Of a stretch of DNA of 64,000 nt, positions 1-8,817 are shown piece after piece (position 1 is the stretch's first letter; each line of letters starts with the position of its first letter). The stretch covers positions 714,125 to 778,124 of the forward strand of contig NZ_KQ033885.1 in assembly GCF_000967265.1 (NCBI RefSeq), in the 5' to 3' direction. This DNA is from Bifidobacterium mellis (GTDB lineage: Bacteria; Actinomycetota; Actinomycetes; Actinomycetales; Bifidobacteriaceae). The notes beneath the pieces are model-generated. The model was not told where the DNA came from and ran no database searches. It saw only the letters and a list, made by a program, of their open reading frames with translations. Made by a program: the position numbers and the translations under genes.

Positions 1-1182
1 CCCCTCGACCAGGTGCAGACGCTCCAGGGCCTTCTTGCGGCGGAACTCGCTGCGCCGATGGATGACCGTGCGCCGGTGCTCCACCCAGACCTCCAGCAGC
101 TCCTTGAGCCCCATGGTTCTGGGCCGTCCGTGGACCAGGGCCACGTTGTTGATGGTGAAGGAGTCCTCCAGCGGCGTGTACTTGAAGAGCTTGCCCAGGA
201 CCTTAGCCGGGTCGAATCCCGTCTTGATCTCGATGACCAGGCGGGTCCCGTTGTGCCGGTCGGTCAGGTCGATGGCGCTGGAGATGCCCTCCAGCTTGTG
301 GTTGCGCACCCCCTCGGAGATGCGTTCCAGAACCCGCTCGGGGCCCACCATGAAGGGCAGCTCGGTGACCACGATGGCCTTCTTGCGGGCGGTCACGTTC
401 TCCAGGTGGGTGACGGACCTGGTCACGAAGGCCCCCCGGCCGTGCTCGTAGGCCTTGCGGATACCGTCCCTTCCCACGATGATTCCGCCGCCGGGCAGAT
501 CCGGACCGGGCACGTAGCGCATGAGCTCGTCCAGGCTTGCGTCCGGGTGGGCCATCAGATACTTGGCCGCGGCCACCACCTCGCCCAGGTTGTGGGTGAT
601 CATGTTGGTGGCCATGCCCACGGCGATGCCCGAGGCCCCGTTGACCAGCAGGTTGGGGATGGCCGAGGGCAGGACCTGGGGTTCCTTGAGCTTGTTGTCG
701 TAGTTGGGGGAGAAGTCCACCGTGTCCTGGTCGATGTCGGCGTTCATGCCCAGGGCCGCCGGGGCCAGCCTGGCCTCGGTGTAGCGGGAGGCCGCCGGTC
801 CGTCGTCCAGGGATCCGAAGTTGCCGTGGCCGTCGACCAGGGGAAGGCGCATGGCGAAGGGCTGGGCCAGGCGGACCATGGCCTCGTAGATGGATGAGTC
901 GCCATGGGGGTGCAGCTTGCCCATGACCTCGCCCACGGCCCTGGCCGATTTCATGTAGGGGCGGTCGGGATTGAGGTTCATCTGGCCCATCTGGTAGATG
1001 ATCCGCCGCTGGACCGGTTTGAGTCCGTCGCGGGCGTCGGGCAGGGCCCTGGCGTAGATAACCGAGTAGGCGTATTCCAGGAAGGACTTGCTCATCTCCT
1101 CGTTCAGGGGGGTTTCGACGATGTGCTCCTTGACCTGCCGGGGGTCGTACCCCGCCGCCTTGCTCCTGCGATGAGTTGCCAT
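1..1182 (-). CDS. parC: DNA topoisomerase IV subunit A (partial, runs off left edge)
   Basis: Breakage-reunion subunit of a type IIA topoisomerase that decatenates and relaxes chromosomal DNA with an ATPase partner (ParE). The 394 visible codons cover the N-terminal part. They show the family opening ([20 protein letters not shown]), the winged-helix/QRDR segment [19 protein letters not shown] at about residues 91-109 and the catalytic tyrosine in ASRYTEARL (about Tyr134). The EAMV after the QRDR serine resembles ParC more than GyrA, which usually has Asp there, so parC is preferred; a GyrA paralogue is the alternative. The ATG at 1180-1182 begins MATHRRSK. The C-terminal half lies outside the window. 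The gene is divergent from the phosphatase gene at 1288. The next genes (phosphatase, sepH, DUF4193, dut) are a known actinobacterial neighbourhood for this subunit. Confidence 0.9.
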   Translation of the reverse strand, partial: MATHRRSKAAGYDPRQVKEHIVETPLNEEMSKSFLEYAYSVIYARALPDARDGLKPVQRRIIYQMGQMNLNPDRPYMKSARAVGEVMGKLHPHGDSSIYEAMVRLAQPFAMRLPLVDGHGNFGSLDDGPAASRYTEARLAPAALGMNADIDQDTVDFSPNYDNKLKEPQVLPSAIPNLLVNGASGIAVGMATNMITHNLGEVVAAAKYLMAHPDASLDELMRYVPGPDLPGGGIIVGRDGIRKAYEHGRGAFVTRSVTHLENVTARKKAIVVTELPFMVGPERVLERISEGVRNHKLEGISSAIDLTDRHNGTRLVIEIKTGFDPAKVLGKLFKYTPLEDSFTINNVALVHGRPRTMGLKELLEVWVEHRRTVIHRRSEFRRKKALERLHLVEG

Positions 1183-1287
1183 GCTCCAGCTCCTGCTCCT
1201 TCACGTTCCGCCTTATGATAACCGGACGGCTTGCCAAAGCATCCGCGGCGGGGATGCAGTGTCGGCCTGGGGTCTGACCGTGCTTGA

Positions 1288-2520
1288 ATGGAAGGCATGG
1301 GTCTGGATACACCTGACATGAAGGAACTGCTGGAGCCGAGTCCGCCTATCCGATACGGGGACCGGACGGGGGCCAATTACGTTGGCGGACCCCGGCATCT
1401 GTCTGCCGTCCTGCCCGCCCTGAGCGCCTGCCTGGGAGCGCCCGTGGCCACTGATGTCCACCCGTCCGCCAAAGCCCTCCAGGAGGCCCTGGGACTGCCT
1501 GACGCCCGGTCGGTGGTCGTCGTCCTGGTGGACGGTCTGGGATTCTGGAACCTGGTCAGCCGCCAGGGTCATGTGCCCTACCTGCGCTCGCTGCTGTCCG
1601 AACCCATCAACCAGCGTCCCCTCTACACCAGCCTGCCTTCGACGACCGTGGCTGCCATGGGGGTCTTCGGCACCGGAACCAGCCCTGGACTGACCGGCAT
1701 GACCGGTTACACCCAGCTGAATCCGGACACCGGCCAGCTGGGCCAGATGATCCAGTTCAGGGGGGCCCAGGACCCCGAGCGCCTGCAGCGCCGCCCCACG
1801 GTCTTCGAGACCCTCCAGGCGCAGGGGGTCCGGGTGACCTCGTCAGGTCTGCCTCGTTTCCGCAACTCCGCCCTGACCCGTGCAGCCCTGCGCGGCGGGG
1901 ACTACCTGGCCCACAACCACTCCCGTCAGCGTCTCCTGGCCGCCTGCCAGGCCGCCCGCCAGTCGGGGCTGACCTACCTCTATATCCGCGATGTGGACAA
2001 GGTGGGCCACCACAGCGGTTGGGAGGGCGAGGAGTGGGTGGCCGCCCTCGAAGCGACCGATGCCCAGCTGGCCGAGCTTCATCGCCGCCTGCCCGCCGGG
2101 ACGCTGACGGTGATCGTAGCCGATCACGGCATGGTGGAGGCTGATCCGGACCAGCGCATTGACATAGCCCAGGACCCGGAGCTGAGCCAGGATGTGCGAC
2201 TGGTGGGCGGCGAGCCCAGGGCGGTCATGCTCTACCTGGACCAGGGGGCGGATCCACAGGTCGTTTCTGCACGCTGGCATGATCGTCTGGGGGAGCGGGC
2301 CTGGGTGCTGACCCGGGACCAGGCCATCCAACAGGGCATCTTCGGCCCTGTGGACCCCCGGATTCGACCCATGATCGGCGACCTCCTGATTCTGGCCGGT
2401 GACCGGGTCACCCTGGTGAATTCTGCAGGTCAGACGGATGCCGCGACCAGACTGCCTGGCGTGCATGGCTCATGGACCCGTCTGGAGACGCAGATTCCCT
2501 GCCTGATCGATCTGGTCTGA
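1288..2520 (+). CDS. Alkaline-phosphatase superfamily enzyme (nucleotide pyrophosphatase/phosphodiesterase type)
   Basis: A 410-residue protein of the alkaline phosphatase/NPP fold, predicted to hydrolyse phosphomonoesters or phosphodiesters using two metals. The metal and nucleophile signatures appear in order: VVLVDGLGFWN (first Asp), YTSLPSTTVAAMG (Thr/Ser nucleophile region), DVDKVGHHSGW (Asp and His), VIVADHGMVEAD (Asp-His) and GVHGSW (last His). No signal peptide is evident, so it is probably cytosolic. Its place between parC and sepH is conserved in actinobacteria, but its substrate is unknown. Start choice is open: ATGs at 1288, 1297 and 1318 are all in frame and none has a convincing ribosome-binding site. 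It converges on sepH with 36 bases between the stop codons. Confidence 0.85.
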   Translation: MEGMGLDTPDMKELLEPSPPIRYGDRTGANYVGGPRHLSAVLPALSACLGAPVATDVHPSAKALQEALGLPDARSVVVVLVDGLGFWNLVSRQGHVPYLRSLLSEPINQRPLYTSLPSTTVAAMGVFGTGTSPGLTGMTGYTQLNPDTGQLGQMIQFRGAQDPERLQRRPTVFETLQAQGVRVTSSGLPRFRNSALTRAALRGGDYLAHNHSRQRLLAACQAARQSGLTYLYIRDVDKVGHHSGWEGEEWVAALEATDAQLAELHRRLPAGTLTVIVADHGMVEADPDQRIDIAQDPELSQDVRLVGGEPRAVMLYLDQGADPQVVSARWHDRLGERAWVLTRDQAIQQGIFGPVDPRIRPMIGDLLILAGDRVTLVNSAGQTDAATRLPGVHGSWTRLETQIPCLIDLV

Positions 2521-2556
2521 CTGCCTGGGATCGACTGCCTGGGATGACGAACTCAG

Positions 2557-3615
2557 CTACTTGCCGAAGAGGATCTCATCCCAGCTGGGCACGGCCGACC
2601 GCCCGGAGTGTTTTTTGGCCCGCTTGCTGCGGCGACCCTCCTTTGGCTCGTCCTTCTGCTCATCCTGACTGGCATCGTCGCCTTGTTCCGGCTGCTGGCT
2701 CTGCCCATGGTTCTGTACGGGCAGGACCATGGTGGATTCATTGTCCCGGATGGGAGGATGCTCGGCCGTGTCGGGGTCCTCGTTCAGTTCTGCGCTGGGG
2801 TGGCCGGGCTCTCGCTCGGCTGTCCGCTCCTGGCCTTCCTTGGGCTTGCCATAGAGCCAGGCCGTGAGTGCCGCCTGACGCTCGCCGTCCTCCTGGCCGT
2901 CCGAATCACGGTCCTCTTCCTCGATCTGGGCAAGGGCATCTTCCTGGTTTGGAGGCCGTCTGTCGGTCTGGTCGTCGATCTCTTCGGCGGGGCCCTGGTC
3001 CCAGGCAGGCCGCTCCTGTCCATGGTCGTCTGTGGAATCGTCCAGCAGCATCCTTGCCGCCCCGTTCAGGCAGGTCACGGTGTTGTCATGCATGTTCCAG
3101 GCCCAGCGGGCGTTGAATATCCGCTTATCCAGCGTAAACACGCCGTTGATGTTCCAGGGTTCGTACCCTCGTCTGGTGGCCTGCCAGGAAACCTGTGACA
3201 GGCTGACCCCCGCACGGGCCAGCACCTTGCCGATCAGCTCCTGGTAGTTTCGCCCGCCCGACCCCTTGGGCGCCGGCATGGTCAGGAACTGCTCGATGGC
3301 GTACTTCTTCTCGGTCTCCACCGGGGCCGCGAAACGCCGTACCAGCGCTTCGTTGACAGCGTATTGCTGAGCCACCTGCTCGGGGCGGGCGCCGGCGCGC
3401 ACAGCCGCCTGGATGGCAGAGACGGGCAGTGGCTTGGACTTGCCGGTCTGGGGGTCCACATCCTCTTCCTCCTTGACCTGCTTGGCCTCAAGAATGGCGC
3501 GATCAAGCGCATCGTCGACCCTTACGGCGAAGTGCCGGTGGTCACAGACGAAGACCAGATCGCCCCTGTCGTCGACATGGTCAAAGCTGGCCACCCTGGT
3601 CCCATTCTCAGACAT
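2557..3615 (-). CDS. sepH: Cell-division regulator SepH (DUF3071)
   Basis: 352-residue homologue of SepH, an actinobacterial protein that binds FtsZ and promotes its assembly at the septum. The N-terminal half (about residues 1-200) carries the DUF3071 domain. It includes a helix-turn-helix-like segment (PVSAIQAAVRAGARPEQVAQ, about 64-83) followed by VNEALVRRFAAPVETEK, which is typical of the family. The tail from about residue 190 is acidic, rich in Asp, Glu, Gln and Lys, and probably disordered; it ends in a short conserved-looking patch with PSWDEILFG, as seen at the C-terminus of other SepH proteins. Divergent from the DUF4193 gene. The family assignment is firm by pattern; function in this organism is inferred from Streptomyces and Mycobacterium work. 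Confidence 0.85.
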   Translation of the reverse strand: MSENGTRVASFDHVDDRGDLVFVCDHRHFAVRVDDALDRAILEAKQVKEEEDVDPQTGKSKPLPVSAIQAAVRAGARPEQVAQQYAVNEALVRRFAAPVETEKKYAIEQFLTMPAPKGSGGRNYQELIGKVLARAGVSLSQVSWQATRRGYEPWNINGVFTLDKRIFNARWAWNMHDNTVTCLNGAARMLLDDSTDDHGQERPAWDQGPAEEIDDQTDRRPPNQEDALAQIEEEDRDSDGQEDGERQAALTAWLYGKPKEGQERTAEREPGHPSAELNEDPDTAEHPPIRDNESTMVLPVQNHGQSQQPEQGDDASQDEQKDEPKEGRRSKRAKKHSGRSAVPSWDEILFGK

Positions 3616-3782
3616 GCACGCCCCTATCCTCTTACGGTTCCTTTACACGGCCTTAGGTATTTCCATTGTGCCCTACGGTTGGTATTTTACGTGCTTTTGA
3701 AATCGTGTATCCTATGCGCAGTACATATCGTGCGAAATGACCGGCATACGAGGTGGCTGGTCGAACAAGGAAAGGGTACACG

Positions 3783-4076
3783 ATGGCACAGGATTACGAT
3801 ACCCCGCGCGACAAGGACGAGGACGAGGAATCCCTGCAGGAGCTTGGCAAAAGCGGTCAGGATACCGGGGCTGACCTTGACGACGACGAGAACGCCATCG
3901 CCGAAGATTACGAGCTGCCTGGCGCCGACCTGAGCAATGAGGACTCTTCAGTGACTGTCATCCCCATGCAGGGCGATGAATTCATCTGCTCCAACTGCTT
4001 CCTGGTCAAGCACCGGAGCCAGCTGGCCTACACCACCCCCGACGGCAAACCCGTCTGCAAGGAGTGCGCCGCCTGA
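3783..4076 (+). CDS. DUF4193 family small zinc-ribbon protein
   Basis: 97-residue acidic protein of the actinobacterial DUF4193 family. The first two thirds are very acidic (runs of Asp/Glu). The C-terminus carries two CxxC pairs, CSNC and CKEC, about 23 residues apart, which predict a zinc ribbon. Function is unknown; the gene is conserved beside dut and sepH. The ATG at 3783 is chosen because GGAAAGGG lies just upstream at normal spacing; an in-frame codon 30 bases earlier has no such site. The stop overlaps the dut start (TGATG), so the two are probably translationally coupled. Confidence 0.85.
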   Translation: MAQDYDTPRDKDEDEESLQELGKSGQDTGADLDDDENAIAEDYELPGADLSNEDSSVTVIPMQGDEFICSNCFLVKHRSQLAYTTPDGKPVCKECAA

Positions 4077-4540
4077 TGGCCTATGACGAGTCCTACAACG
4101 AGCCTGAAACGGTCGAGGTCCTGTTCAAGTCCTTGGATGGGGCCGAGGTGCCGGAATACGCCATGCCCGGCGATGCAGGGGCCGATCTGCGGGCCAGGGT
4201 GGCTGTGGATCTGGCCCCCTTCCAGCGGGCGTTGGTGCCCACGGGAGTGGCCCTGGCCCTGCCCAACGGCTACGTCGGCCTGGTTCATCCGCGCTCGGGA
4301 CTGGCGGTCAAAATGGGGGTGACCGTGCTCAACGCGCCCGGGACCATCGATGCCGGGTACCGGGGTGAAATCAAGGTGCCGCTGATCAACCTGGATCCGC
4401 ATGAGTCGGTCCACTTCGAGCCGGGGGAGCGCATCGCCCAGCTGGTCATCCAGCGCTACGTGCAGGCACGCTTCGTGCCCGCCGAACGCCTGCCTGGCTC
4501 AGTGCGTTCGGATGGCGGATTCGGCTCGACCGGCCGCTGA
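4076..4540 (+). CDS. dut: dUTP diphosphatase
   Basis: Hydrolyses dUTP to dUMP and pyrophosphate, keeping uracil out of DNA and supplying dUMP for thymidylate synthesis. About 154 residues, the normal size for trimeric dUTPases. All five signature motifs are visible: PGDAGADLRA (motif 1), HPRSGLAVK (2), GTIDAGYRGEIKVPLIN (3), ERIAQLVI (4) and the C-terminal P-loop-like RSDGGFGSTGR (5). The ATG at 4076 overlaps the preceding stop as TGATG; a GTG at 4064 would add four residues. It precedes rel by 82 bases. Confidence 0.95.
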   Translation: MAYDESYNEPETVEVLFKSLDGAEVPEYAMPGDAGADLRARVAVDLAPFQRALVPTGVALALPNGYVGLVHPRSGLAVKMGVTVLNAPGTIDAGYRGEIKVPLINLDPHESVHFEPGERIAQLVIQRYVQARFVPAERLPGSVRSDGGFGSTGR

Positions 4541-4622
4541 GGCACCCTTGGACACGGGCGGCCTGAATGGGCCAGGCGCAAGTGTAGGATTGGTGCATTA
4601 TATCTGGACATTGGAGGCTTGA

Positions 4623-6983
4623 ATGGTCACTCAGGAGGGCAGCGTCTGCAGCAATGATGTCGGCGATCAGGTCCCTTCCGGCCTGTCCTCCAGAGCCTTG
4701 GGCTGCGAGGTCAGCGACGATCCGCTCAACCCCCTGATGCCCATCTGGGAGATTTGCTCCGTCCATCATCCCGGTGAGGATCTGTCCATGCTTAAGCGCG
4801 CCTATGACCGGGCCGTGGTTCAGCATGCCGACCAGAGGCGCAAGTCCGGCGAGCCCTACATCATCCATCCACTGGCTGTGGCCCAGATTCTGGCAGACCT
4901 GGGCATGGGGCCCACGGTGGTCTCGGCCGGTCTGCTGCATGACACGGTGGAGGACACCGATTACACCCTGGAGCAGTGCAGGGACGAGTTCGGCGACACA
5001 GTGGCCGGCCTGGTGGACGGGGTCACCAAAATATCCAAGATGGACTACGGTGATTCGGCCCAGGCCGAGACCATCCGCAAGATGATCGTGGCCATGAGCC
5101 GGGATGTGCGCGTCCTGGTCGTCAAGCTTGCCGACCGGGTCCACAACGCCCGCACCTGGCGCTACGTCAAGGCTTCATCGGCCCAGCGCAAGGCCCGCGA
5201 GACCCTGGACGTCTATGCGCCCCTTGCCAACCGTCTGGGCATGAACGCCATCAAGACCGAGCTGGAGGAGCTCAGCTTCAAGACCCTCTATCCCAAGATC
5301 TACAACGAGATCGTGGTCCTGGTCTCCCGCAGGGCCGGCCAGCGGGAGGTCTACCTGAAGCAGATCCTGGACGAGATCCACGAGGATCTGGACGCCCAGG
5401 GCATCAAGGCCCAGGTGACCGGGCGGCCCAAGGACTACTTCAGCATCTACCAGAAGATGATTGTGCGCGGGCACGATTTCGCCAACATCTACGACCTGGT
5501 CGGGGTGCGCATCATCGTGGACACCATCCGTGACTGCTATGCGGCCCTGGGCGCCGTCCATGCCCGCTGGAGCCCGGTGCCCGGGCGGTTCAAGGACTAC
5601 ATCGCCATGCCCAAGACCAACCGCTACCAGTCCCTGCACACCACGGTGGTGGGCCCGGGCGGCAAGCCGGTCGAGATTCAGATCCGCACCTGGCAGATGC
5701 ACCGTCGTGCCGAATTCGGGATCGCCGCCCACTGGAAGTACAAGGAGAACGGTTCCGCCGGCCGCGAGCTCTCCCAGCCCGACAAGTCCGATGTCAAGCG
5801 TGAGCGCCAGGAGGGGGAGCTGAGCCAGGAGGACAACCTGACCTGGATCCAGCAGCTGGCCGACTGGACCAGCGAGACCCCGGACTCCAATGAGTTCCTG
5901 GGCTCCCTGAAGGACGATCTGGGTTCGGCCGAGGTCTACGTATTCACGCCCAAGGGCAAGATCATCTCCCTGCCGGCCGATTCCACGCCGGTGGACTTCG
6001 CCTATGCCGTCCACACCGAGGTGGGCCACAGAACCATGGGCGCGCGTGTCAACGGCCGTCTGGTCCCCTTGGACACCAAGCTGCGCAACGGGGACACGGT
6101 GGAGATCCTGACCAGCAAGTCGGACACCGATGGACCCTCGCGCGACTGGCTGAGCTTCGCCAAGAGCCCCCGTGCCCGCAGTAAGATCCGTCAGTGGTTC
6201 AGCAAGGAACGCCGTTCGGAGACCATCGAGGAGGGCAAGGACGAGCTGATCCGCGCCATGCGCAAACGGAACCTGCCCGTGGCCACCCTGCTGACCCCCG
6301 AAGCCATGGTGGGAGCCGCCGACGAACTCAACTATCCCAACGAGAAGGCGGTCTACGCCGCCATCGGCGACGGACAGGTCTCCACCCAGAACGTGATCTC
6401 GCGCCTGGTCCATGACGCCGGCCGGTCAGCCCTTGAGGACGAGGTTGAGCAGGAGGCCATTCCCCTGCAGCGGGTGGCCAAGTCCAGTCGGCCGGAGACC
6501 TCCCAGGGGATCTCGGTCAAGGGCGTGGACGATGTCTGGGTCAAGCTGGCCCGTTGCTGCACCCCAGTGCCGGGAGACCCCATCACCGGGTTCATCACCC
6601 GCAACCAGGGCGTTTCGGTCCACCGGTCCGACTGCCAGAACCTTCTGGAGCTGCGCAAGAAGCAGCCTGAACGGATCATCGAGGTCTCCTGGACGGGCAA
6701 ACAGGGCACCTTCATGGTCCAGATCCAGGTGGAGGCCCTGGACCGGCCCCATCTGCTCTCGGACATCACCCAGGTGCTGTCCGACCACGGCGTCAATATC
6801 CTGTCGGGCAGCCAGTCCACAGGCCGGGACCGGGTGGCGGTCAGCCAGTTCGTCTTCGAGATGGGCGACCCCCAGCATCTGAATACCCTCCTGTCGGCCG
6901 TCAGGAAGATCGATGGGGTCTTCGACGCCTACCGGCTGACAGGAGCCAAGGGCTCGGCCAGTCCCCATATGCGGGCCATCTGA
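4623..6983 (+). CDS. rel: Bifunctional (p)ppGpp synthetase/hydrolase (Rel/SpoT family)
   Basis: Makes and degrades the alarmone (p)ppGpp in the stringent response. Its 786 residues hold the full domain set. The HD hydrolase domain has HDTVED at 106-111, so the hydrolase motif is intact. The synthetase domain spans about 265-375 (DYFSIYQKM, IYDLVGVRI, PKTNRYQSLHTTV, EIQIRTWQMH). A TGS domain lies at about 439-500 (VYVFTPKGKI), a conserved Cys region at about 640-660 (RCCTPVPGD), and an ACT domain at about 695-770. The ATG at 4623 is preceded by GGAGG at good spacing. In actinobacteria a single long Rel usually performs both activities, which fits here. A 205-base gap follows before the convergent DUF349 gene. 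Confidence 0.96.
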   Translation: MVTQEGSVCSNDVGDQVPSGLSSRALGCEVSDDPLNPLMPIWEICSVHHPGEDLSMLKRAYDRAVVQHADQRRKSGEPYIIHPLAVAQILADLGMGPTVVSAGLLHDTVEDTDYTLEQCRDEFGDTVAGLVDGVTKISKMDYGDSAQAETIRKMIVAMSRDVRVLVVKLADRVHNARTWRYVKASSAQRKARETLDVYAPLANRLGMNAIKTELEELSFKTLYPKIYNEIVVLVSRRAGQREVYLKQILDEIHEDLDAQGIKAQVTGRPKDYFSIYQKMIVRGHDFANIYDLVGVRIIVDTIRDCYAALGAVHARWSPVPGRFKDYIAMPKTNRYQSLHTTVVGPGGKPVEIQIRTWQMHRRAEFGIAAHWKYKENGSAGRELSQPDKSDVKRERQEGELSQEDNLTWIQQLADWTSETPDSNEFLGSLKDDLGSAEVYVFTPKGKIISLPADSTPVDFAYAVHTEVGHRTMGARVNGRLVPLDTKLRNGDTVEILTSKSDTDGPSRDWLSFAKSPRARSKIRQWFSKERRSETIEEGKDELIRAMRKRNLPVATLLTPEAMVGAADELNYPNEKAVYAAIGDGQVSTQNVISRLVHDAGRSALEDEVEQEAIPLQRVAKSSRPETSQGISVKGVDDVWVKLARCCTPVPGDPITGFITRNQGVSVHRSDCQNLLELRKKQPERIIEVSWTGKQGTFMVQIQVEALDRPHLLSDITQVLSDHGVNILSGSQSTGRDRVAVSQFVFEMGDPQHLNTLLSAVRKIDGVFDAYRLTGAKGSASPHMRAI

Positions 6984-7028
6984 CCTTCCCTCTCAGCCAC
7001 CAATATGTCCGCTTACCCTCTGCACTCT

Positions 7029-7060
7029 TTCGACGGCATTCTTCCTGTTGTGCTGTCGAA
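7029..7060 (+). terminator. Stem-loop downstream of rel
   Basis: A 10-bp inverted repeat (TTCGACGGCA with TGCTGTCGAA, one G-U pair) separated by 12 bases, 46 bases after the rel stop. The following T content is weak (GTGATCATTTGC), so this is a possible but not classical terminator. Confidence 0.4.
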
Positions 7061-7138
7061 GTGATCATTTGCTTCCAGCCTTGAAAATTCACTGGGCCAC
7101 AGTCTGAAAGACTGCTGTGAACGGTGGTTACAGAAGGA

Positions 7139-7167
7139 CCCCCGGTGGTCAATGACCAGGCCGGGGG
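7139..7167 (-). terminator. Terminator hairpin for the DUF349 gene
   Basis: Nested inverted repeat: CCCCCGG (7139-7145) with CCGGGGG (7161-7167), and inside it TGGTCA with TGACCA. It lies 21 bases past the DUF349 stop on the minus strand and between convergent genes, so it may act in both directions. No long T run follows on either strand. Confidence 0.5.
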
Positions 7168-7188
7168 CCCTGACGGAAACGGGTGCGA

Positions 7189-8733
7189 TCAGCGCACGGC
7201 GTTCATCCATTGTTCCTTGGTGGCCTTCTCGGCCTCCAGTTCCTGCTTCTTGGCTGGATCCTGCTCGGCGGCGATCCGACGATCCAGGTCCTCAAGCTGG
7301 GCGGCCAGCTGCTGCTCGAAGCTGGAGACTCGGGCATCGGCCTCGGGGTCGGACTGGTTCCAGGCCGCATCCTCCACGGCCTTGATCTGCCGATCCACGG
7401 CATCCATCCTGCCCTCGATCCGGCGCACGTCGTCACGGGGGACGAAGCCGATGGCATCCCATTCCTCCTGGATCCTGGCCAGTTCCTGCCGGGCCTGTTT
7501 GGCGGCCTTGGTGTCCTTGACGGGCAGCAGGGCCTCGGCCTTGGCCACCAGGGCCTCCTTCTTGGTCAGGTTCTCGCGCTCGTTGACCGAGGTCTTGTCA
7601 CGGTCGGCCTGACGGGCGTTGAAGAAGACATCCGCGGCCTGACGGAACCGAGCCCAGAGGGCGTCGTCATCCTGACGCCCCGCCCGTCCGGCCTGCTTCC
7701 AGCGGTCCATGAGCTCGTTGAACTGGCGAGAGGTGGGTCCCCAGTCGGTGGAGTCCTTGATCTGGTCGGCCTCGGCGATGATCTCCTCCTTGATCCGCTT
7801 GGTCTCGGACCGCTGGGCGTCACGCTGCTGGGCCCACTTGCGGTGTGCCTGGTTGAAGGTGGTGCGGGCGGAGGAGAAGCGCTTCCAGAGCGCGTCCGCG
7901 TCGGCCTTGTCGATGCGGATGGTGGTCCGCTGGTGGTGCTGCCACTGCTCGAAAAGTGAACGGAACTTGTCCGAGGTGGAACGCCAGTTAGTGGAGTCGC
8001 CCAGGGATGCGGCCAGTTCCTCGGCCTTCTCCACGATGGCGGTCCGCTCCTTGATGGCCTTGGCCATGGCGTCCTTGCGGGCCTGCGCCAGCTCAGCCTT
8101 GCGGGCCTGGCCCTGTTCGGCCAGCTGGTTCAGCTGCGTGCGCAGGGCGGCCAGGTCGCCCACGGCCTCAGGCTGGCTGGTCTCCTCCTTGAGTGAGGCT
8201 ATGGACTCGTCGATCTCGTGGGCCTTGATCTTGGGGCTGCGCAGCCGGGTTGCGAAGAGGTTCAGCTTCTCCTTGAGGTCCAGGTATCGGCGGGCGTAGA
8301 GGTTCAGGGCCTCCTTGGCATCAGCGTTGGGGAACTGGCCTACCTGGCGCTCCTGGTCGCCCTCGTGGACGAAGACGTTGCCCTGCTCGTCCACCCGGCC
8401 AAAGGCTTCCGCCTTGTCGATCTCCTCCTGGCTGTAGGTGGGAGCGGCCGGAGCGGCCTTGACGTGAGGGGCCTTGTGGGCCAGAGCCGCAGGGGAGGGA
8501 ACCGCCTTGGGCTTGGGCGCGGCAGGCGCTTCGGCAGTTGCAGGCTTTGGCTCAGCCGGTACCGGTGTGCTCTGTGTCTGCGCGTCCTCGGTTGAAGCGG
8601 TCTGTCCGGGGGCAGCCTGTTCCTGTCCGGCTTCGGGTGTCGTCGCAGCGGCGACCTGGCCCTCCGCGTCCGCGGTGTGTTCCTCCTGCGGTGTCGAGGT
8701 GTTCTCGGGTGTGATGGCGGTGTTGTCGGCCAT
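7189..8733 (-). CDS. DUF349 domain protein
   Basis: 514-residue, highly charged, mostly helical protein with repeated DUF349 units (recurring pattern of WR(S/D)T..KF..LF..W and LW.RF..AR..F). The N-terminal 110 residues are low-complexity, rich in Ala, Pro, Thr, Glu and Gln. The rest is predicted coiled coil. The family is widespread in actinobacteria and its function is not established. The start at 8733 (MADNTAITPEN) is chosen because AGGAGC lies upstream at good spacing; an in-frame ATG 54 bases earlier would add a hydrophobic stretch unlike the family. Divergent from hisS across 84 bases. Confidence 0.8.
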   Translation of the reverse strand: MADNTAITPENTSTPQEEHTADAEGQVAAATTPEAGQEQAAPGQTASTEDAQTQSTPVPAEPKPATAEAPAAPKPKAVPSPAALAHKAPHVKAAPAAPTYSQEEIDKAEAFGRVDEQGNVFVHEGDQERQVGQFPNADAKEALNLYARRYLDLKEKLNLFATRLRSPKIKAHEIDESIASLKEETSQPEAVGDLAALRTQLNQLAEQGQARKAELAQARKDAMAKAIKERTAIVEKAEELAASLGDSTNWRSTSDKFRSLFEQWQHHQRTTIRIDKADADALWKRFSSARTTFNQAHRKWAQQRDAQRSETKRIKEEIIAEADQIKDSTDWGPTSRQFNELMDRWKQAGRAGRQDDDALWARFRQAADVFFNARQADRDKTSVNERENLTKKEALVAKAEALLPVKDTKAAKQARQELARIQEEWDAIGFVPRDDVRRIEGRMDAVDRQIKAVEDAAWNQSDPEADARVSSFEQQLAAQLEDLDRRIAAEQDPAKKQELEAEKATKEQWMNAVR

Positions 8734-8799
8734 GGCCAGCTCCTTAGGCTTGTGTGTTGGAGAGATCGCAAAATATGGCAATACCATTTTCCTTGACCT

Positions 8800-8812
8800 C
8801 CTATAGTATAGG
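8800..8812 (+). promoter_or_regulatory. hisS promoter -10 region within a perfect palindrome
   Basis: CCTATAGTATAGG is a perfect 13-base palindrome containing TATAGT (8802-8807), a good -10 hexamer. The hisS ATG begins at 8818, only 10 bases beyond the hexamer, so the transcript would have almost no leader. No clear -35 is seen at 17 bases. The palindrome could also be an operator. Confidence 0.5.
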
Positions 8813-8817
8813 TTCTT

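Noticed and set aside
203..1312. 369-codon frame overlapping parC on the same strand
   Set aside because: Out-of-frame Arg/Gly/Pro-rich translation; the parC frame gives a full topoisomerase sequence.
8734..8817. T-box or other riboswitch before hisS
   Set aside because: Only 84 bases between divergent genes; no T-box sequence, specifier stem or terminator/antiterminator.
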